64,000 bases of DNA, from the NCBI GenBank assembly GCA_016931855.1, contig JAFGDZ010000081.1:124001-188000 (forward strand), in the 5' to 3' direction. The DNA is from Bacteroidales bacterium. Its GTDB lineage: Bacteria > Bacteroidota > Bacteroidia > Bacteroidales > Tenuifilaceae. Shown here in pieces: positions 44,812-54,295 of this stretch. Within the stretch, counting starts at the first letter, position 1, and each line of letters starts with the position of its first letter. The notes under the pieces are model-generated. The model made no database searches. It saw only the letters and a program-made list of their open reading frames with translations, and was not told the DNA's origin. A program made the position numbers and the translations under genes.

Positions 44812-45438
44812 TTATAGAGCTAATGTTGATTCAAATCTTGTTCTGTTAACAATGGCTCTGCCAAGGGTTATCTCATCGGTATATTCTAGTTCATCGCCAA
44901 AAGCAACGCCTCGTGCGATCGCAGAGAACTCCACCTCTGTATTTTTTAGCTTCTTAAAGATATAGAAACTTGTTGTATCTCCTTCCATTGTGGCGCTTAA
45001 AGCCATAATAACTTCTTTTACGTTGCCTTGGGCAATTTTGTTAACAAGCCCATCTATGTTTAAATCGGCAGGGCCAATGCCATCCATAGGGCTAATTAGG
45101 CCACCCAAAACGTAGTAAAACCCATTGTACTGGTTGGTGTTCTCAATGGACATCACATCCTTTATGCTCTCCACAACGCATAGTACAGCATCATCGCGTC
45201 TAGGGTTTGAGCATATATGGCACACATCGGTATCCGATATGTTATTACACTTAATACAGTGCTTTACCTCATGCCTTAGCTTGTTTAGGGCATTGGTAAA
45301 GCGGTCAACGTCGCTAACGGGTTGCTTAAGCAGGTGTAAAACTAACCTTAGCGCAGTTTTTTTCCCAACACCTGGTAGCTTAGCAAACTCCTCAACGGTA
45401 TTCTCCAACAACTTCGACGGAAAAACTAATCCATGCAT
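44812..45438 (-). CDS. recR: Recombination mediator RecR
   Basis: Part of the RecFOR pathway that loads RecA on gapped DNA. The 208-residue protein has the helix-hairpin-helix segment [13 protein letters not shown], a zinc finger with C61, C64, C73 and C76 ([16 protein letters not shown]), and the Toprim domain ([31 protein letters not shown]), ending in the usual [12 protein letters not shown]-type tail. Normal length and complete. Confidence 0.96.
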   Translation of the reverse strand: MHGLVFPSKLLENTVEEFAKLPGVGKKTALRLVLHLLKQPVSDVDRFTNALNKLRHEVKHCIKCNNISDTDVCHICSNPRRDDAVLCVVESIKDVMSIENTNQYNGFYYVLGGLISPMDGIGPADLNIDGLVNKIAQGNVKEVIMALSATMEGDTTSFYIFKKLKNTEVEFSAIARGVAFGDELEYTDEITLGRAIVNRTRFESTLAL

Positions 45439-45757
45439 TGCGTATTCTCCACTTGTTAACTATTGCAAATGTAACCTTTTGTTAGAATTTGACCCTAACA
45501 TAAGGGGTGCGGTTTGTCATCGTTTTAAATTTGCATTTATACGATGATACTAACGTGTTCCACGGGAAATGGTTTGGTTTAATGTGTCGATTTTTTTGTT
45601 GCGCGCTCCAGTTCTTGTTTTGGTATTAGTACGGTTTGTGTTTTATGTTGATTGGTAGGTTGTTGTATTGCTATGTTTCTTAAACATAAAAATACCAACT
45701 TTTAGCTATTGTATAGTTGTGGCGTGAGGTGTTCCTTTGTAATGTAAAAATGTAAGC
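45439..45757. other. Divergent intergenic region, recR and His-rich gene
   Basis: These 319 bases hold the recR -7 box and, on the plus strand, a weak TATAGTTG box at 45713-45720 upstream of the His-rich gene. The rest is AT-rich; I see no RNA gene, riboswitch or repeat in it. Confidence 0.5.
45466..45473 (-). promoter_or_regulatory. -7 promoter box for recR
   Basis: The minus strand reads TACATTTG, an exact TAnnTTTG match, 27 bases before the recR start. A convincing -33 TTTG is not seen. A purine-rich gtggag near 45446-45451 could be the ribosome site. Confidence 0.4.
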
Positions 45758-46120
45758 TTGAAAAGGACTCTCAACATAAGAATATTAAAACCAATGGTAG
45801 CGTTGCTAATGGCAATGCAGCTGTTGCTTGTATTCTGGAGTACAACAACGTTTAAGCATACGCATACGCTGGGTAATGGACGTGTGGTGTCCCACTCTCA
45901 CATTGGCATTGCCACTACTAAGGCTTCTACCCATGCTCATACCCAAAAGGATTTCCTTTTCCTCGATATTCTTCTACACGCTCCTGTACTAGAAGCGTTA
46001 CATGTAGAGTTTTCCTTTGAATCAAATCTTTTAACAACTCTTTGTTTTAGCCTTATTCATGGCAAAGCAGAGGCGTTACATTTCCATTACAGTAGGCTAA
46101 GAGCCCCTCCTTTAGCTTAG
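45758..46120 (+). CDS. Small His-rich protein upstream of a TonB-dependent receptor
   Basis: A 120-residue protein with one N-terminal hydrophobic segment (PMVALLMAMQLLLVFWS), so it is secreted or anchored. It then has a histidine-rich stretch (FKHTHTLGNGRVVSHSHIG, THAHTQKD). I believe similar KHTH...HSH proteins occur beside metal-related receptors in Bacteroidota. The start is TTG at 45758 or ATG at 45794. The spacing of 216 bases to the receptor gene on the same strand suggests common control. A metal-handling role is inferred from histidines only. Confidence 0.65.
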   Translation: MKRTLNIRILKPMVALLMAMQLLLVFWSTTTFKHTHTLGNGRVVSHSHIGIATTKASTHAHTQKDFLFLDILLHAPVLEALHVEFSFESNLLTTLCFSLIHGKAEALHFHYSRLRAPPLA

Positions 46121-46336
46121 CTCCATCCTAAACATCTAGGTTCTTATTGCAATTAAGGCGTGTTGCCCTTTTTACAGGGTGGAATGCATGCCTACCTACA
46201 GCCTATCTACCAATAGCTATTAACTAACATAATTCTAGTTGAAGGGATATGCCTTCATGGTGGGCTTTTATTTCAATGGATTCTCCGGTAAAGTAAATCT
46301 TACACTAATAACATAAACGCATAACGCATTGCTATT

Positions 46337-48607
46337 ATGAAACTTAAATTTCTGCTACTCCCATCGTTTTTTCTAGTTTTTAAAGTTGCCTTTGCAATTC
46401 AACCTCCTGTTATCTCAGGACTAGTTTCCGAGGGCAAAAGCCCAATTCCCTATGCAAGCGTAATTGTTAAGGGATCAACCCAAGGTACTGTTGCAAATGG
46501 TGATGGTAAGTTTGAACTAAAACTTACAAAATCGGGTACATATACCATTCTTTTTCAGGCTCTAGGCTATAAGCCTATTGAGCGAAGTGTGAATGTAAAA
46601 GAGGGTGATAATTTAAACCTGTCTATTGCGCTTGAGGAGGATGTTTTTGGTATAGAGCAGGTTGTGGTTACAGCCAACCGGAACGAGGAGCGTAGGCGCG
46701 ATGCTTCATTGGTTGTAAACATGGTTAATCCTCGACTTTTAAATATTACCAGCTCTATATCAATGGCCGATGGACTAAGGTTTCAACCTGGTTTACGGGT
46801 GGAGAACAACTGTCAGAACTGTGGTTTCCAACAGGTTCGTATAAACGGTTTGGAAGGGCCATACTCCCAAATACTAATAGATAGCCGACCAATATTTAGC
46901 TCGCTTGCAGGGGTTTATGGATTGGAGCAAATTCCTGTAAATATGATTGAGCGCATTGAGGTTACCCGTGGTGGGGGCTCTGCCATATTTGGCTCCAATG
47001 CTATTGCTGGCGTTATTAACATCATTACAAAAGAGCCTCAGGGTAACAGCTTTGCGCTGTCGTACAATAACACGCTAACAGGCTCTTCGCCCGATAATAA
47101 CCTTACCCTTAACGCTTCGGTTGTTGACGATAACTTGGGCAGCGGCCTTATGGTTTACGGTTCGGTTCGCAATAGGGATCACTATGATAATAATAGCGAT
47201 GATTACTCGGAAATTCCCTTGTTAGAGAACACAACTATTGGCTTGCGTGGTTACCACAAGTTGGGAAGCAAAGCCAAACTTGTGGCAACGTATCACCACA
47301 TTAGCGAGTTCCGTAGGGGTGGAAATAAGTTTAATCTTGAACCTCAGTTCTCTGATATTGCAGAGCAAACCGCTCATGAGATTGATGGGGGAGGGCTCTC
47401 CTTTGATTATTTTCCAACACAGGCACTAAAACTTTCGGTATTTACCTCGTTGCAGAATATCGATCGTAAGAGCTACTATGGTGCGGGAAAGAATGCCAAT
47501 GCTTTTGGTAACACATCAAATCTTTCAATATCGGGTGGTACACAGATTGCCTACTCTATGGATAAGCTGCTATTCTCCCCAGCGCAGCTAACCGGTGGTT
47601 TTGAGTACTCATATGATGATTTGCATGATGTATTTGTCGGGTATGATCGTGATATTAAGCAGGATGCAAGTATTGCTGGCTTATTCCTTCAAAACGAGTG
47701 GAAGGGGCGCTATGTAAATGTTTTGGTTGGCGCCAGAGCCGATAAGCATAACCTTATCGATCATATAATATTTAGCCCACGTGTAAACCTGCTCATTAAA
47801 CCTGTTGAGGATTTCCAAATTAGAACCAGCTACTCATCGGGTTACCGTGCTCCCCAAACTTTTGACGAGGATTTGCATATTGTAGCAGTAGATGGAGGCG
47901 TTGGCTTAATCCAGGTTAACCCAAACCTTAAGGAGGAGCGCTCGCATAGCGTTTCGCTATCGGGTGAGTATATACATGATCATGGCGATCATCAGGTTAA
48001 TTTCCTTGCAGAGGCGTTTTATACTAAACTAGATGATGTATTTGTTCTTGAAGATATTGGAACTGATGCAAATGGAAATCTCATTAAAGAGCGTCGTAAT
48101 GGTTCTGGTGCCGAGGTTTTTGGAGTAAACCTAGAGGGTAAGTATGCTCCATCGGCTAAACTATTTGTAACAGCAGGGGTTACCTTGCAGAAGAATAAGT
48201 ACCTAGAGCCAGTGAAGTGGAGTGACATTGATGAAGCAGAACTCCTTACCGAGATGCCCCGTTCACCCAAGCAGTATGGCTTTATTGCTCTTGACTATAA
48301 GCCTATCTCAAAATTGGGAATTTCGCTTTCGGGTACCTATTCCGGAGAGATGGTTGTACCTCACTACGCTGGTTACATTACTGCCGATAAGCTTGAGAAA
48401 ACCCCATCGTTTATTGATATGGGCGCTAAGCTAAGCTACGACTTTAAGGTTAGCCATGGTATAACAATTCAGCTATCGGGTGGGGTTAAAAACATTCTCA
48501 ATAGCTACCAAAACGATTTTGATCTTGGCAAAAATAGGGATGCTGGCTATATGTATGGACCACTATTGCCCCGCAGCGTGTTCTTTGGTATCAAGTTTTT
48601 TAACTAA
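46337..48607 (+). CDS. TonB-dependent outer-membrane receptor
   Basis: A 756-residue receptor that takes up a scarce nutrient across the outer membrane using TonB energy. It has a signal peptide, a carboxypeptidase-regulatory-like beta domain (about 27-105, ISGLVSEGKSPIPYASVIVKG), and a plug domain (VVTANRNEERR to GVINIITKEP). The plug holds the uncommon NNCQNCGFQQVRINGLEGPY segment with two cysteines. The beta-barrel ends in FFGIKFFN, with the terminal aromatic residue expected of porins. The CQNC type is found in receptors whose ligand I cannot state with certainty. The His-rich neighbour makes a metal or metal complex plausible. A strong terminator follows. Confidence 0.92.
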   Translation: MKLKFLLLPSFFLVFKVAFAIQPPVISGLVSEGKSPIPYASVIVKGSTQGTVANGDGKFELKLTKSGTYTILFQALGYKPIERSVNVKEGDNLNLSIALEEDVFGIEQVVVTANRNEERRRDASLVVNMVNPRLLNITSSISMADGLRFQPGLRVENNCQNCGFQQVRINGLEGPYSQILIDSRPIFSSLAGVYGLEQIPVNMIERIEVTRGGGSAIFGSNAIAGVINIITKEPQGNSFALSYNNTLTGSSPDNNLTLNASVVDDNLGSGLMVYGSVRNRDHYDNNSDDYSEIPLLENTTIGLRGYHKLGSKAKLVATYHHISEFRRGGNKFNLEPQFSDIAEQTAHEIDGGGLSFDYFPTQALKLSVFTSLQNIDRKSYYGAGKNANAFGNTSNLSISGGTQIAYSMDKLLFSPAQLTGGFEYSYDDLHDVFVGYDRDIKQDASIAGLFLQNEWKGRYVNVLVGARADKHNLIDHIIFSPRVNLLIKPVEDFQIRTSYSSGYRAPQTFDEDLHIVAVDGGVGLIQVNPNLKEERSHSVSLSGEYIHDHGDHQVNFLAEAFYTKLDDVFVLEDIGTDANGNLIKERRNGSGAEVFGVNLEGKYAPSAKLFVTAGVTLQKNKYLEPVKWSDIDEAELLTEMPRSPKQYGFIALDYKPISKLGISLSGTYSGEMVVPHYAGYITADKLEKTPSFIDMGAKLSYDFKVSHGITIQLSGGVKNILNSYQNDFDLGKNRDAGYMYGPLLPRSVFFGIKFFN

Positions 48608-48641
48608 ATAAGATACTAGTAAGTTTAAACGTAATGTACAA

Positions 48642-48672
48642 AAAAACGGGGCCTTCAAGTAGCCCCGTTTTT
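48642..48672 (+). terminator. Terminator downstream of the TonB-dependent receptor
   Basis: Arms aaaaacggggc (48642-48652) and gccccgttttt (48662-48672) form an 11-base stem with a nine-base loop and a T-run, a textbook intrinsic terminator 35 bases after the stop. Confidence 0.9.
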
Positions 48673-48796
48673 GCTTTTAGTATCATTACTACTTCAGTTT
48701 CCATTTCTCCCACTGGCTCTCTATAGAGGTGTTTGTTCTTTGCTGTTAATTAGAATGGAGTTTTGCTCTACCTGCTCCTTAGGGAAACCCTTTGGG

Positions 48797-50260
48797 TTAA
48801 ATCTTCTCCACCTTATCTCCCTTTTTCCTTAGCAGGAATAGCCCAAAGAAGGTAATGGCACCATTAACAATTAGCAGCTCAAAGCCAAATTTATATCCCC
48901 ATAGCAAATCGGCAGAGTACCTGCTTAGCGCAATGCAAATTAGTGGCGATAGAATGGCCACAATGGGTACAAAATCATCCTTAACCTTGTAGCGGGTAAA
49001 TAGCCCAAAAGCGAATAGTCCAAGCAGTGGCCCGTAGGTGTACCCGGCAACGGTAAACACTGCGCTAATTACGCTTTGGTCGTTTACCGCTTTAAAAATA
49101 AGGATTACGACAGCAAGTGTAGCCGATATGGCAATGTGTACCCTGCGCCGTACCTTTAGTAGGTGCTGCTCGTCCATTCCCTTGGTGTCTAGTATATCAA
49201 CAGTAAAGGAGGTGGTGAGTGCAGTTAGGGCCGAGTCGGCGCTGGAGTAAGCCGCAGCAATGATTCCCAGAATAAAGAGTATGGTTACAACCGATGGTAA
49301 GAATCCCTTTGTGGCAATTAGCGGGAACAGCTCATCGGTTTGCTGTGGTATGGCTATGCCATTGTTATTGGCAAAAATAAAGAGTAGCGCACCCAGCGAT
49401 AGGAATATTAGGTTAACAGGCAGAAATGCAAATCCGTACCAGTACATGTTCTTTTTGGCATCGGCAATGTTGCGGCAGCTAAGGTTCTTTTGCATCATGT
49501 CCTGATCTAGCCCCGTCATTACAATGGTGATAAAGGCACCGCCAAGGAACTGCTTAATAAAGTGGCGCTTATCGGTAATATCATCAAAGAACCAAACGCG
49601 TGAGTAATCGCTCTCCGATATGGTGCGTACCACACCATTAAAGTCAAGCCCCATTTGGTGCGCAAGGTAGTATATGGTGCAAACCACAGCGGCAAGTAGC
49701 ATGGTGGTTTGGAAGGTATCGGTCCAAATAATGGTTTTTATGCCGCCCTTATTGGTGTATAGCCAAATAAGCAGAATGGTAACAACAACAGTAACGGCAA
49801 AGGGTATATCCCAATTATCGAAAACCGCTTTTTGCAGCACAATGGCAACAATGTATAGGCGGAATGCCGAGCCTATAATCCTGGAAAGGAGAAAGAATGC
49901 CGCACCAGTTTTGTAGCTAACAAAGCCAAATCGGGTTTCAAGATAGGTGTATATTGATGTAAGGTTGAGCCTATAGTATAGCGGTAGTAAGATGTTTGCC
50001 ACAACAAAGTAGCCCAAAAGGTACCCAAAAACCATTTGCAGGTAAGAGAATTGGCTATCGCCAACCCACCCGGGTACCGAAACAAAGGTTACCCCCGATA
50101 GCGAGGCGCCAAGCATTCCAAACGCCACTATGTACCATGGCGACTTTCTGTTTCCAAGGAAAAAGCTATCGTTTGTTGCGTTTTTAGACGTAAAGTGGCT
50201 TATGGCCAAAAGCGTTAAAAAGTATGCTGCTATTACTGCAACTATCCAAATAGACGACAT
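48797..50260 (-). CDS. Sodium:solute symporter (SSS family)
   Basis: A 487-residue integral membrane protein with about 13 helices. Family landmarks are the early NDSFFLGNRKSPWYIVAFGMLGASLSG region, TFVSVPGW, YLETRFGF, and AAYSSADSALTALTTSF for the sodium site, plus the C-terminal AGYTYGPLLGLFAFGLF. The substrate cannot be read from sequence; SSS members carry sugars, amino acids, nucleosides or sialic acid. It appears monocistronic. A TAGGTTTG -7 box on the minus strand at 50282-50289 is 21 bases upstream of the start. Confidence 0.92.
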   Translation of the reverse strand: MSSIWIVAVIAAYFLTLLAISHFTSKNATNDSFFLGNRKSPWYIVAFGMLGASLSGVTFVSVPGWVGDSQFSYLQMVFGYLLGYFVVANILLPLYYRLNLTSIYTYLETRFGFVSYKTGAAFFLLSRIIGSAFRLYIVAIVLQKAVFDNWDIPFAVTVVVTILLIWLYTNKGGIKTIIWTDTFQTTMLLAAVVCTIYYLAHQMGLDFNGVVRTISESDYSRVWFFDDITDKRHFIKQFLGGAFITIVMTGLDQDMMQKNLSCRNIADAKKNMYWYGFAFLPVNLIFLSLGALLFIFANNNGIAIPQQTDELFPLIATKGFLPSVVTILFILGIIAAAYSSADSALTALTTSFTVDILDTKGMDEQHLLKVRRRVHIAISATLAVVILIFKAVNDQSVISAVFTVAGYTYGPLLGLFAFGLFTRYKVKDDFVPIVAILSPLICIALSRYSADLLWGYKFGFELLIVNGAITFFGLFLLRKKGDKVEKI

Positions 50261-50365
50261 AGGGGTAACGGTTTAGGAGCACAAACCTATGTAATTTTTG
50301 TGAGAAATAGGGGGTTTGGTTGCTGTAGATTTTACGTGTGCGGCTAATTGTTTGCAGCCATTTTG

Positions 50366-51220
50366 CTAGCGCTTAAGCCATGTAAGTAGGTTCATAATAT
50401 CTTTTTGGGCCAGTTCCATTGCTTGGGAAAAAACCTTGGCTGTTTTTGCCGGCTTATTCTCCAGTCGGCTTACCAATAGTGTTTCCGTTGGGCGAATAAC
50501 GTACACTGCTCCATCCTTTTCTAGCTGCTCCAGCTGCTTTAACGACTCGTTGTACCTATTGGCGCGGGTCGCAAGCATCTCATAAACCTTTGGGTACTTA
50601 CGGTAGTACCACTTTATGGGCGCACTATGCTTTAGCGGCTCTTTTTGGTAACCCTTGGGTTGGGTTAGAATAACAACAGCCCGCTTGTTTCCGCTGTTTA
50701 GCGCATACTCAAAGGGGATAGAGTCAGCCAGTCCACCATCAAGAAGTAGTCTTTCTTTATACGAAACAATGGGCGCTATAAAGGGGAGCGATCCGCTAGC
50801 GGCCAGTATCGTTTTAAACTCCTTCTTGTCGGCATCGTTAAGCAGAAAGAACTCGGCTTTGCCCGTTTCGCAATTGCTTGCCCCAACCCAAAATTTGCTT
50901 GCCGATTGCTTTAGCGCATCGTAATCAAAAGGGATAATGTGCTGGGGTATCTCCTCGTAAATAAATTCCCAAGAGAAAAGTGAGCCTTTGCGTAGCAGGT
51001 TTCCAACGCCACAGTACCTTTTATCGCCAATGTACTGGTTAACGGCCATGTTGCGGCCCAGTTGGTTCGATATGTACGATGCCCCATACGCCGCACCTGC
51101 CGAAACGCCGTAAACCGATTCAAATGAAAGTTGCTGCTCAAGAAAAACCTCAAGTACGCCCGCTGTAAACATCCCTCTAAACCCACCGCCTTCAAGTACT
51201 AACGCTGTATTTTCAATCAT
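50366..51220 (-). CDS. Patatin-like phospholipase
   Basis: A 284-residue patatin-family acyl hydrolase, cytoplasmic as no signal peptide is present. The oxyanion-hole motif is GGGFRG at 11-16, the nucleophile is S40 in GVSAG, and the catalytic aspartate is D161 in LLLDGGLADSIPF. The Ser-Asp dyad is complete, so it should be active on phospholipids or similar esters. It resembles the RssA/YqhO-type bacterial patatins. A TACCTTTG -7 box lies at 51259-51266 on the minus strand. Confidence 0.92.
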   Translation of the reverse strand: MIENTALVLEGGGFRGMFTAGVLEVFLEQQLSFESVYGVSAGAAYGASYISNQLGRNMAVNQYIGDKRYCGVGNLLRKGSLFSWEFIYEEIPQHIIPFDYDALKQSASKFWVGASNCETGKAEFFLLNDADKKEFKTILAASGSLPFIAPIVSYKERLLLDGGLADSIPFEYALNSGNKRAVVILTQPKGYQKEPLKHSAPIKWYYRKYPKVYEMLATRANRYNESLKQLEQLEKDGAVYVIRPTETLLVSRLENKPAKTAKVFSQAMELAQKDIMNLLTWLKR

Positions 51221-51349
51221 TTTTCAATTGCTTTTGATTATTTGTTCCAATGCTTGCGCAAAGGTAGTTGATACTGTCTTCCGTTATTCTTTTTACCCAA
51301 GGATTATGGCTTTTAGAATAGATTGGTTGCGTTCAAATATCAATAAATC

Positions 51350-51378
51350 TTGATTCTTTACCGATTTTTGTAAATTTG
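51350..51378 (+). promoter_or_regulatory. Promoter for topB
   Basis: TTG at 51350-51352, an 18-base spacer and TAAATTTG at 51371-51378 match the Bacteroidota consensus. The GTG start is 25 bases downstream. Confidence 0.5.
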
Positions 51379-51402
51379 AGGTTCGAAAAATAAATCTGAG
51401 AA

Positions 51403-53550
51403 GTGAAAGTTTGCATTGCCGAAAAGCCCAGCGTTGCCAAAGAGATTGCCCGTATTCTAAAAGCCACTAACCGCAGGGATGGTTACTTTGAGGGTAATGG
51501 GTATCAGGTTACCTGGACCTTTGGCCACCTTTGTACGCTAAAGAACCCCGACGACTATACGCCCGACTGGAAAGCCTGGCGCATGAACTCCCTACCCATG
51601 ATTCCGCCCCGCTTTGGCATTAAGCTAATTGATAACGATGGCGTTGCAAAACAGTTTAACACCATTAAGCGCTTGGTTGATTCCTGCGATGAGGTTATAA
51701 ACTGCGGTGATGCTGGAATTGAGGGAGAGCTTATTCAGCGTTGGGTGCTTACAAAGGCCGAGTGCAAAAAGCCCCTAAAGCGCCTTTGGATATCGTCTAT
51801 GACCGATGAGGCCATACAGGAGGGATTCGACAAGCTAAAGGAGGGGAAGGATTTTGAGCGCCTTTACGCCGCTGGTAACGCCCGCGCCATTGGCGATTGG
51901 CTACTGGGCATGAACGCCAGTAGGCTATACACGCTTAAGTACGCTAACGGGAAAGGAGTACTCTCCATTGGGCGCGTGCAAACCCCCACGCTAGCCCTTA
52001 TTGTGCGCCGATACGAGGAGATACAGAACTTTGTATCGAAGCCCTTTTGGGAGATTAAGTCCCTGTACCGGGGTGTGGTTTTTAGCTCAACGGTTGGCCG
52101 GTTCAACTCGGTTGAGGAGGCCAGTAAGGTTATTGAGGAGATAAAAACTAACCTGTTTGAGATAGTATCCTTTGAGCAGAAAAAGGGCACCGAGGCTCCA
52201 CCAAAGCTGTTCGACCTTACAGCGCTACAGGTGGAGTGCAATAAGAAGTTTGGCTACACTGCCGACGATACCCTTAAGTACATACAGAGCCTTTACGAGA
52301 AGAAGATGGTTACCTACCCGCGTGTTGACACCGCCTTCCTTCCCACCGATATGTACCCCAAAATAGCAGGCATCCTAAAGAACATGGAGCCCTACGCCAG
52401 CTTTACGGCTCCGCTCTTGGGCAAAACCATTAAAAAGAGCAAAAAGGTTTTTGATGATGCTAAGATAACCGATCACCACGCCATTATTCCCACAGGAGTT
52501 AAGCCATCGGGGCTTATTGTTGAGGAGAAGCGCGTTTACGATCTTATTGCCCGCCGCTTTATTGCCGCGTTCTATCCCGATTGTATCGTTTCCAACACCA
52601 CCGTTATGGGAATGGTTGCCACCTACGAGTTTAAGGCAACAGGTAAGGTGATTCTGGAGGATGGCTGGCGCGTGCTCTACCCCAAAAAGGATTCCGATGG
52701 GGACAATGAGCCCAGCGACGACCAAATTATGCCCCACTTTGAGAAGGGTGAAACGGGTGAGCACACCCCCGATTTGCAGGAGAAGCAAACCCAGCCCCCA
52801 AAGATGCACACTGAGGCTACCCTGCTACGCGCCATGGAAACCGCGGGCAAGCAGGTAGAGGACGATGAGCTGCGCGAGTTTATGAAGGAGAATGGCATTG
52901 GCCGCCCATCAACCCGAGCAAACATTATTGAAACGCTGTTTAAGCGCCGCTTCATTGTGCGCGAGCGTAAAAACCTTGTTCCCACGCAAACGGGCATTCA
53001 GCTCATACACACCATACAGAACGAGCTGCTTAAATCGGCCGAGCTAACGGGTATTTGGGAGAAAAAGCTTAGGCAGATTGAAAAGGGCGATTACGATGCC
53101 AAGCAGTTCCTTGATGAGATGAAGGAGATGGTAACGCAGCTGGTTGTGGAGGTTAAGCGCGAGAATAAGCGCGTAATTGAGATTGAACCAGAGGTAAAAC
53201 CAAGTGAGCCAGAGGCAAAAGGGGAGAAGAATACCGAGTCAGGAAAGGCCAAAAAACCAAGAGCAAAGCGCACCACCGAGATAAAGTCTGAACCCGAAAC
53301 CATAACCTGTCCAAAGTGCGGCAAGGGTACCATGCTAAAGGGCAAAACAGCTTTTGGCTGTAGCGAGTACAAAAGCGGTTGCACCTTTAAGGTTATGTTT
53401 GAGCAGTTTGGAAAGCAGCTTACCGATAAGCAAATACACACCCTTATACAAAAGGGTAAATCGCCAAAAATAAAGGGGCTAATGGTTAATGGTGAGGCTG
53501 TTACCGCATCGCTTATGCTTACAAATACTTTTGATGTGGTGGTTGAGTAG
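51403..53550 (+). CDS. topB: DNA topoisomerase III
   Basis: A type IA topoisomerase that breaks and rejoins one DNA strand, decatenating replication and recombination intermediates. The 715-residue protein starts with GTG (MKVCIAEKPSVAKEIARIL), a standard Toprim N-terminus, with the acidic motif GDAGIEGELI near 105-115. The catalytic tyrosine is Y305 in MVTYPRVDT, where many relatives have TYPRTDS. ENGIGRPSTRANIIETL is the conserved later motif. A charged linker (about 590-635) leads to one C-terminal zinc ribbon, CPKCGKGTMLKGKTAFGC. It stands alone. TopB genes also occur on mobile elements, but nothing mobile is beside it. Confidence 0.94.
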   Translation: MKVCIAEKPSVAKEIARILKATNRRDGYFEGNGYQVTWTFGHLCTLKNPDDYTPDWKAWRMNSLPMIPPRFGIKLIDNDGVAKQFNTIKRLVDSCDEVINCGDAGIEGELIQRWVLTKAECKKPLKRLWISSMTDEAIQEGFDKLKEGKDFERLYAAGNARAIGDWLLGMNASRLYTLKYANGKGVLSIGRVQTPTLALIVRRYEEIQNFVSKPFWEIKSLYRGVVFSSTVGRFNSVEEASKVIEEIKTNLFEIVSFEQKKGTEAPPKLFDLTALQVECNKKFGYTADDTLKYIQSLYEKKMVTYPRVDTAFLPTDMYPKIAGILKNMEPYASFTAPLLGKTIKKSKKVFDDAKITDHHAIIPTGVKPSGLIVEEKRVYDLIARRFIAAFYPDCIVSNTTVMGMVATYEFKATGKVILEDGWRVLYPKKDSDGDNEPSDDQIMPHFEKGETGEHTPDLQEKQTQPPKMHTEATLLRAMETAGKQVEDDELREFMKENGIGRPSTRANIIETLFKRRFIVRERKNLVPTQTGIQLIHTIQNELLKSAELTGIWEKKLRQIEKGDYDAKQFLDEMKEMVTQLVVEVKRENKRVIEIEPEVKPSEPEAKGEKNTESGKAKKPRAKRTTEIKSEPETITCPKCGKGTMLKGKTAFGCSEYKSGCTFKVMFEQFGKQLTDKQIHTLIQKGKSPKIKGLMVNGEAVTASLMLTNTFDVVVE

Positions 53551-53667
53551 CTGGGGGGTGCCATTTTCGTATATTTTCCCTTGATGGGTAATAATTAGTT
53601 CCTTTTGATGTTTTTATGAGATACAGTAAGCCGCACTCAGTATTGCAATAAAATTAATTCTAATGGC

Positions 53668-54228
53668 ATGGAATACCTACTGAGCATTAAACCAAAACCT
53701 ATTCTTTCTTTAATCTTTATATCCTTTCTATTAGGCTGTAGCTCGCCAAATACCCACAATGGAATTAAAGAGGTTAATGCCGATGAGCTTGTTGAGAACA
53801 TTGATGCGTACATCGACTCCCAAATTGTGGCAGAAGGCACTATTATGCATATATGTAGTGTTGATGGGAAAAAGATGAAGCTAAGAACCGATAATGGGGC
53901 AATAATTAAAATTGTTCCTTTTGATTTGGCCGAAAAATTCGATACCCTTTTGTATAAAAAAAGAGTGGCAATACGGGGTGTTGTAAAGGAGTCGCGTATT
54001 AGCGATGCCATGATTGCGGAGAAAGAGCAAGCAAAGGTGTTGCTATGCCACATCGATAATAGCTCTTGCAAGGATAGCGCATGGGTAAATCGTCAGGTGC
54101 AGAATGGGCGATCCGATAGCCTTTCAATGGGTTCAACCCACCTGCTAAAGGAGACAATGGAGAGAACTGGTAAGGATTATGTTTCCGTTGTATTTATAGT
54201 TGCTGAGCGTGTAGATATTCTTGAATAG
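53668..54228 (+). CDS. Lipoprotein with OB-fold-like domain
   Basis: A 186-residue lipoprotein. The signal peptide ends in ISFLLGCSS, a good lipobox. The following domain (about 40-110) reads VAEGTIMHICSVDGKKMKL, then VAIRGVVKES, the rhythm of a small OB-fold beta barrel. The rest is helical with a cysteine in LLCHIDNSSCKD. The function is unknown; an envelope redox or ligand-binding role would be speculative. It stands alone between topB and a terminator. Confidence 0.7.
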   Translation: MEYLLSIKPKPILSLIFISFLLGCSSPNTHNGIKEVNADELVENIDAYIDSQIVAEGTIMHICSVDGKKMKLRTDNGAIIKIVPFDLAEKFDTLLYKKRVAIRGVVKESRISDAMIAEKEQAKVLLCHIDNSSCKDSAWVNRQVQNGRSDSLSMGSTHLLKETMERTGKDYVSVVFIVAERVDILE

Positions 54229-54230
54229 TA

Positions 54231-54271
54231 AAACCCGAATCCAGGGAGGGGCGCTCAGCGGATTCGGGTTT
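54231..54271. terminator. Bidirectional terminator between converging genes
   Basis: A perfect 12-base stem (54231-54242 with 54260-54271, arms aaacccgaatcc and its complement) sits between the convergent lipoprotein and chemoreceptor genes. The A/T ends allow it to act for both strands. Confidence 0.8.
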
Positions 54272-54295
54272 GGCTCCTGACTACGTAGAGTGGGG

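Noticed and set aside
45439-46336. Cobalamin or other riboswitch near the TonB receptor and His-rich gene
   Set aside because: I looked for conserved box sequences and paired elements and found none that I recognise.
51403-53550. topB as evidence of an integrated mobile element
   Set aside because: No relaxase, integrase, conjugation gene or att-like repeat is nearby, and its composition matches its neighbours.
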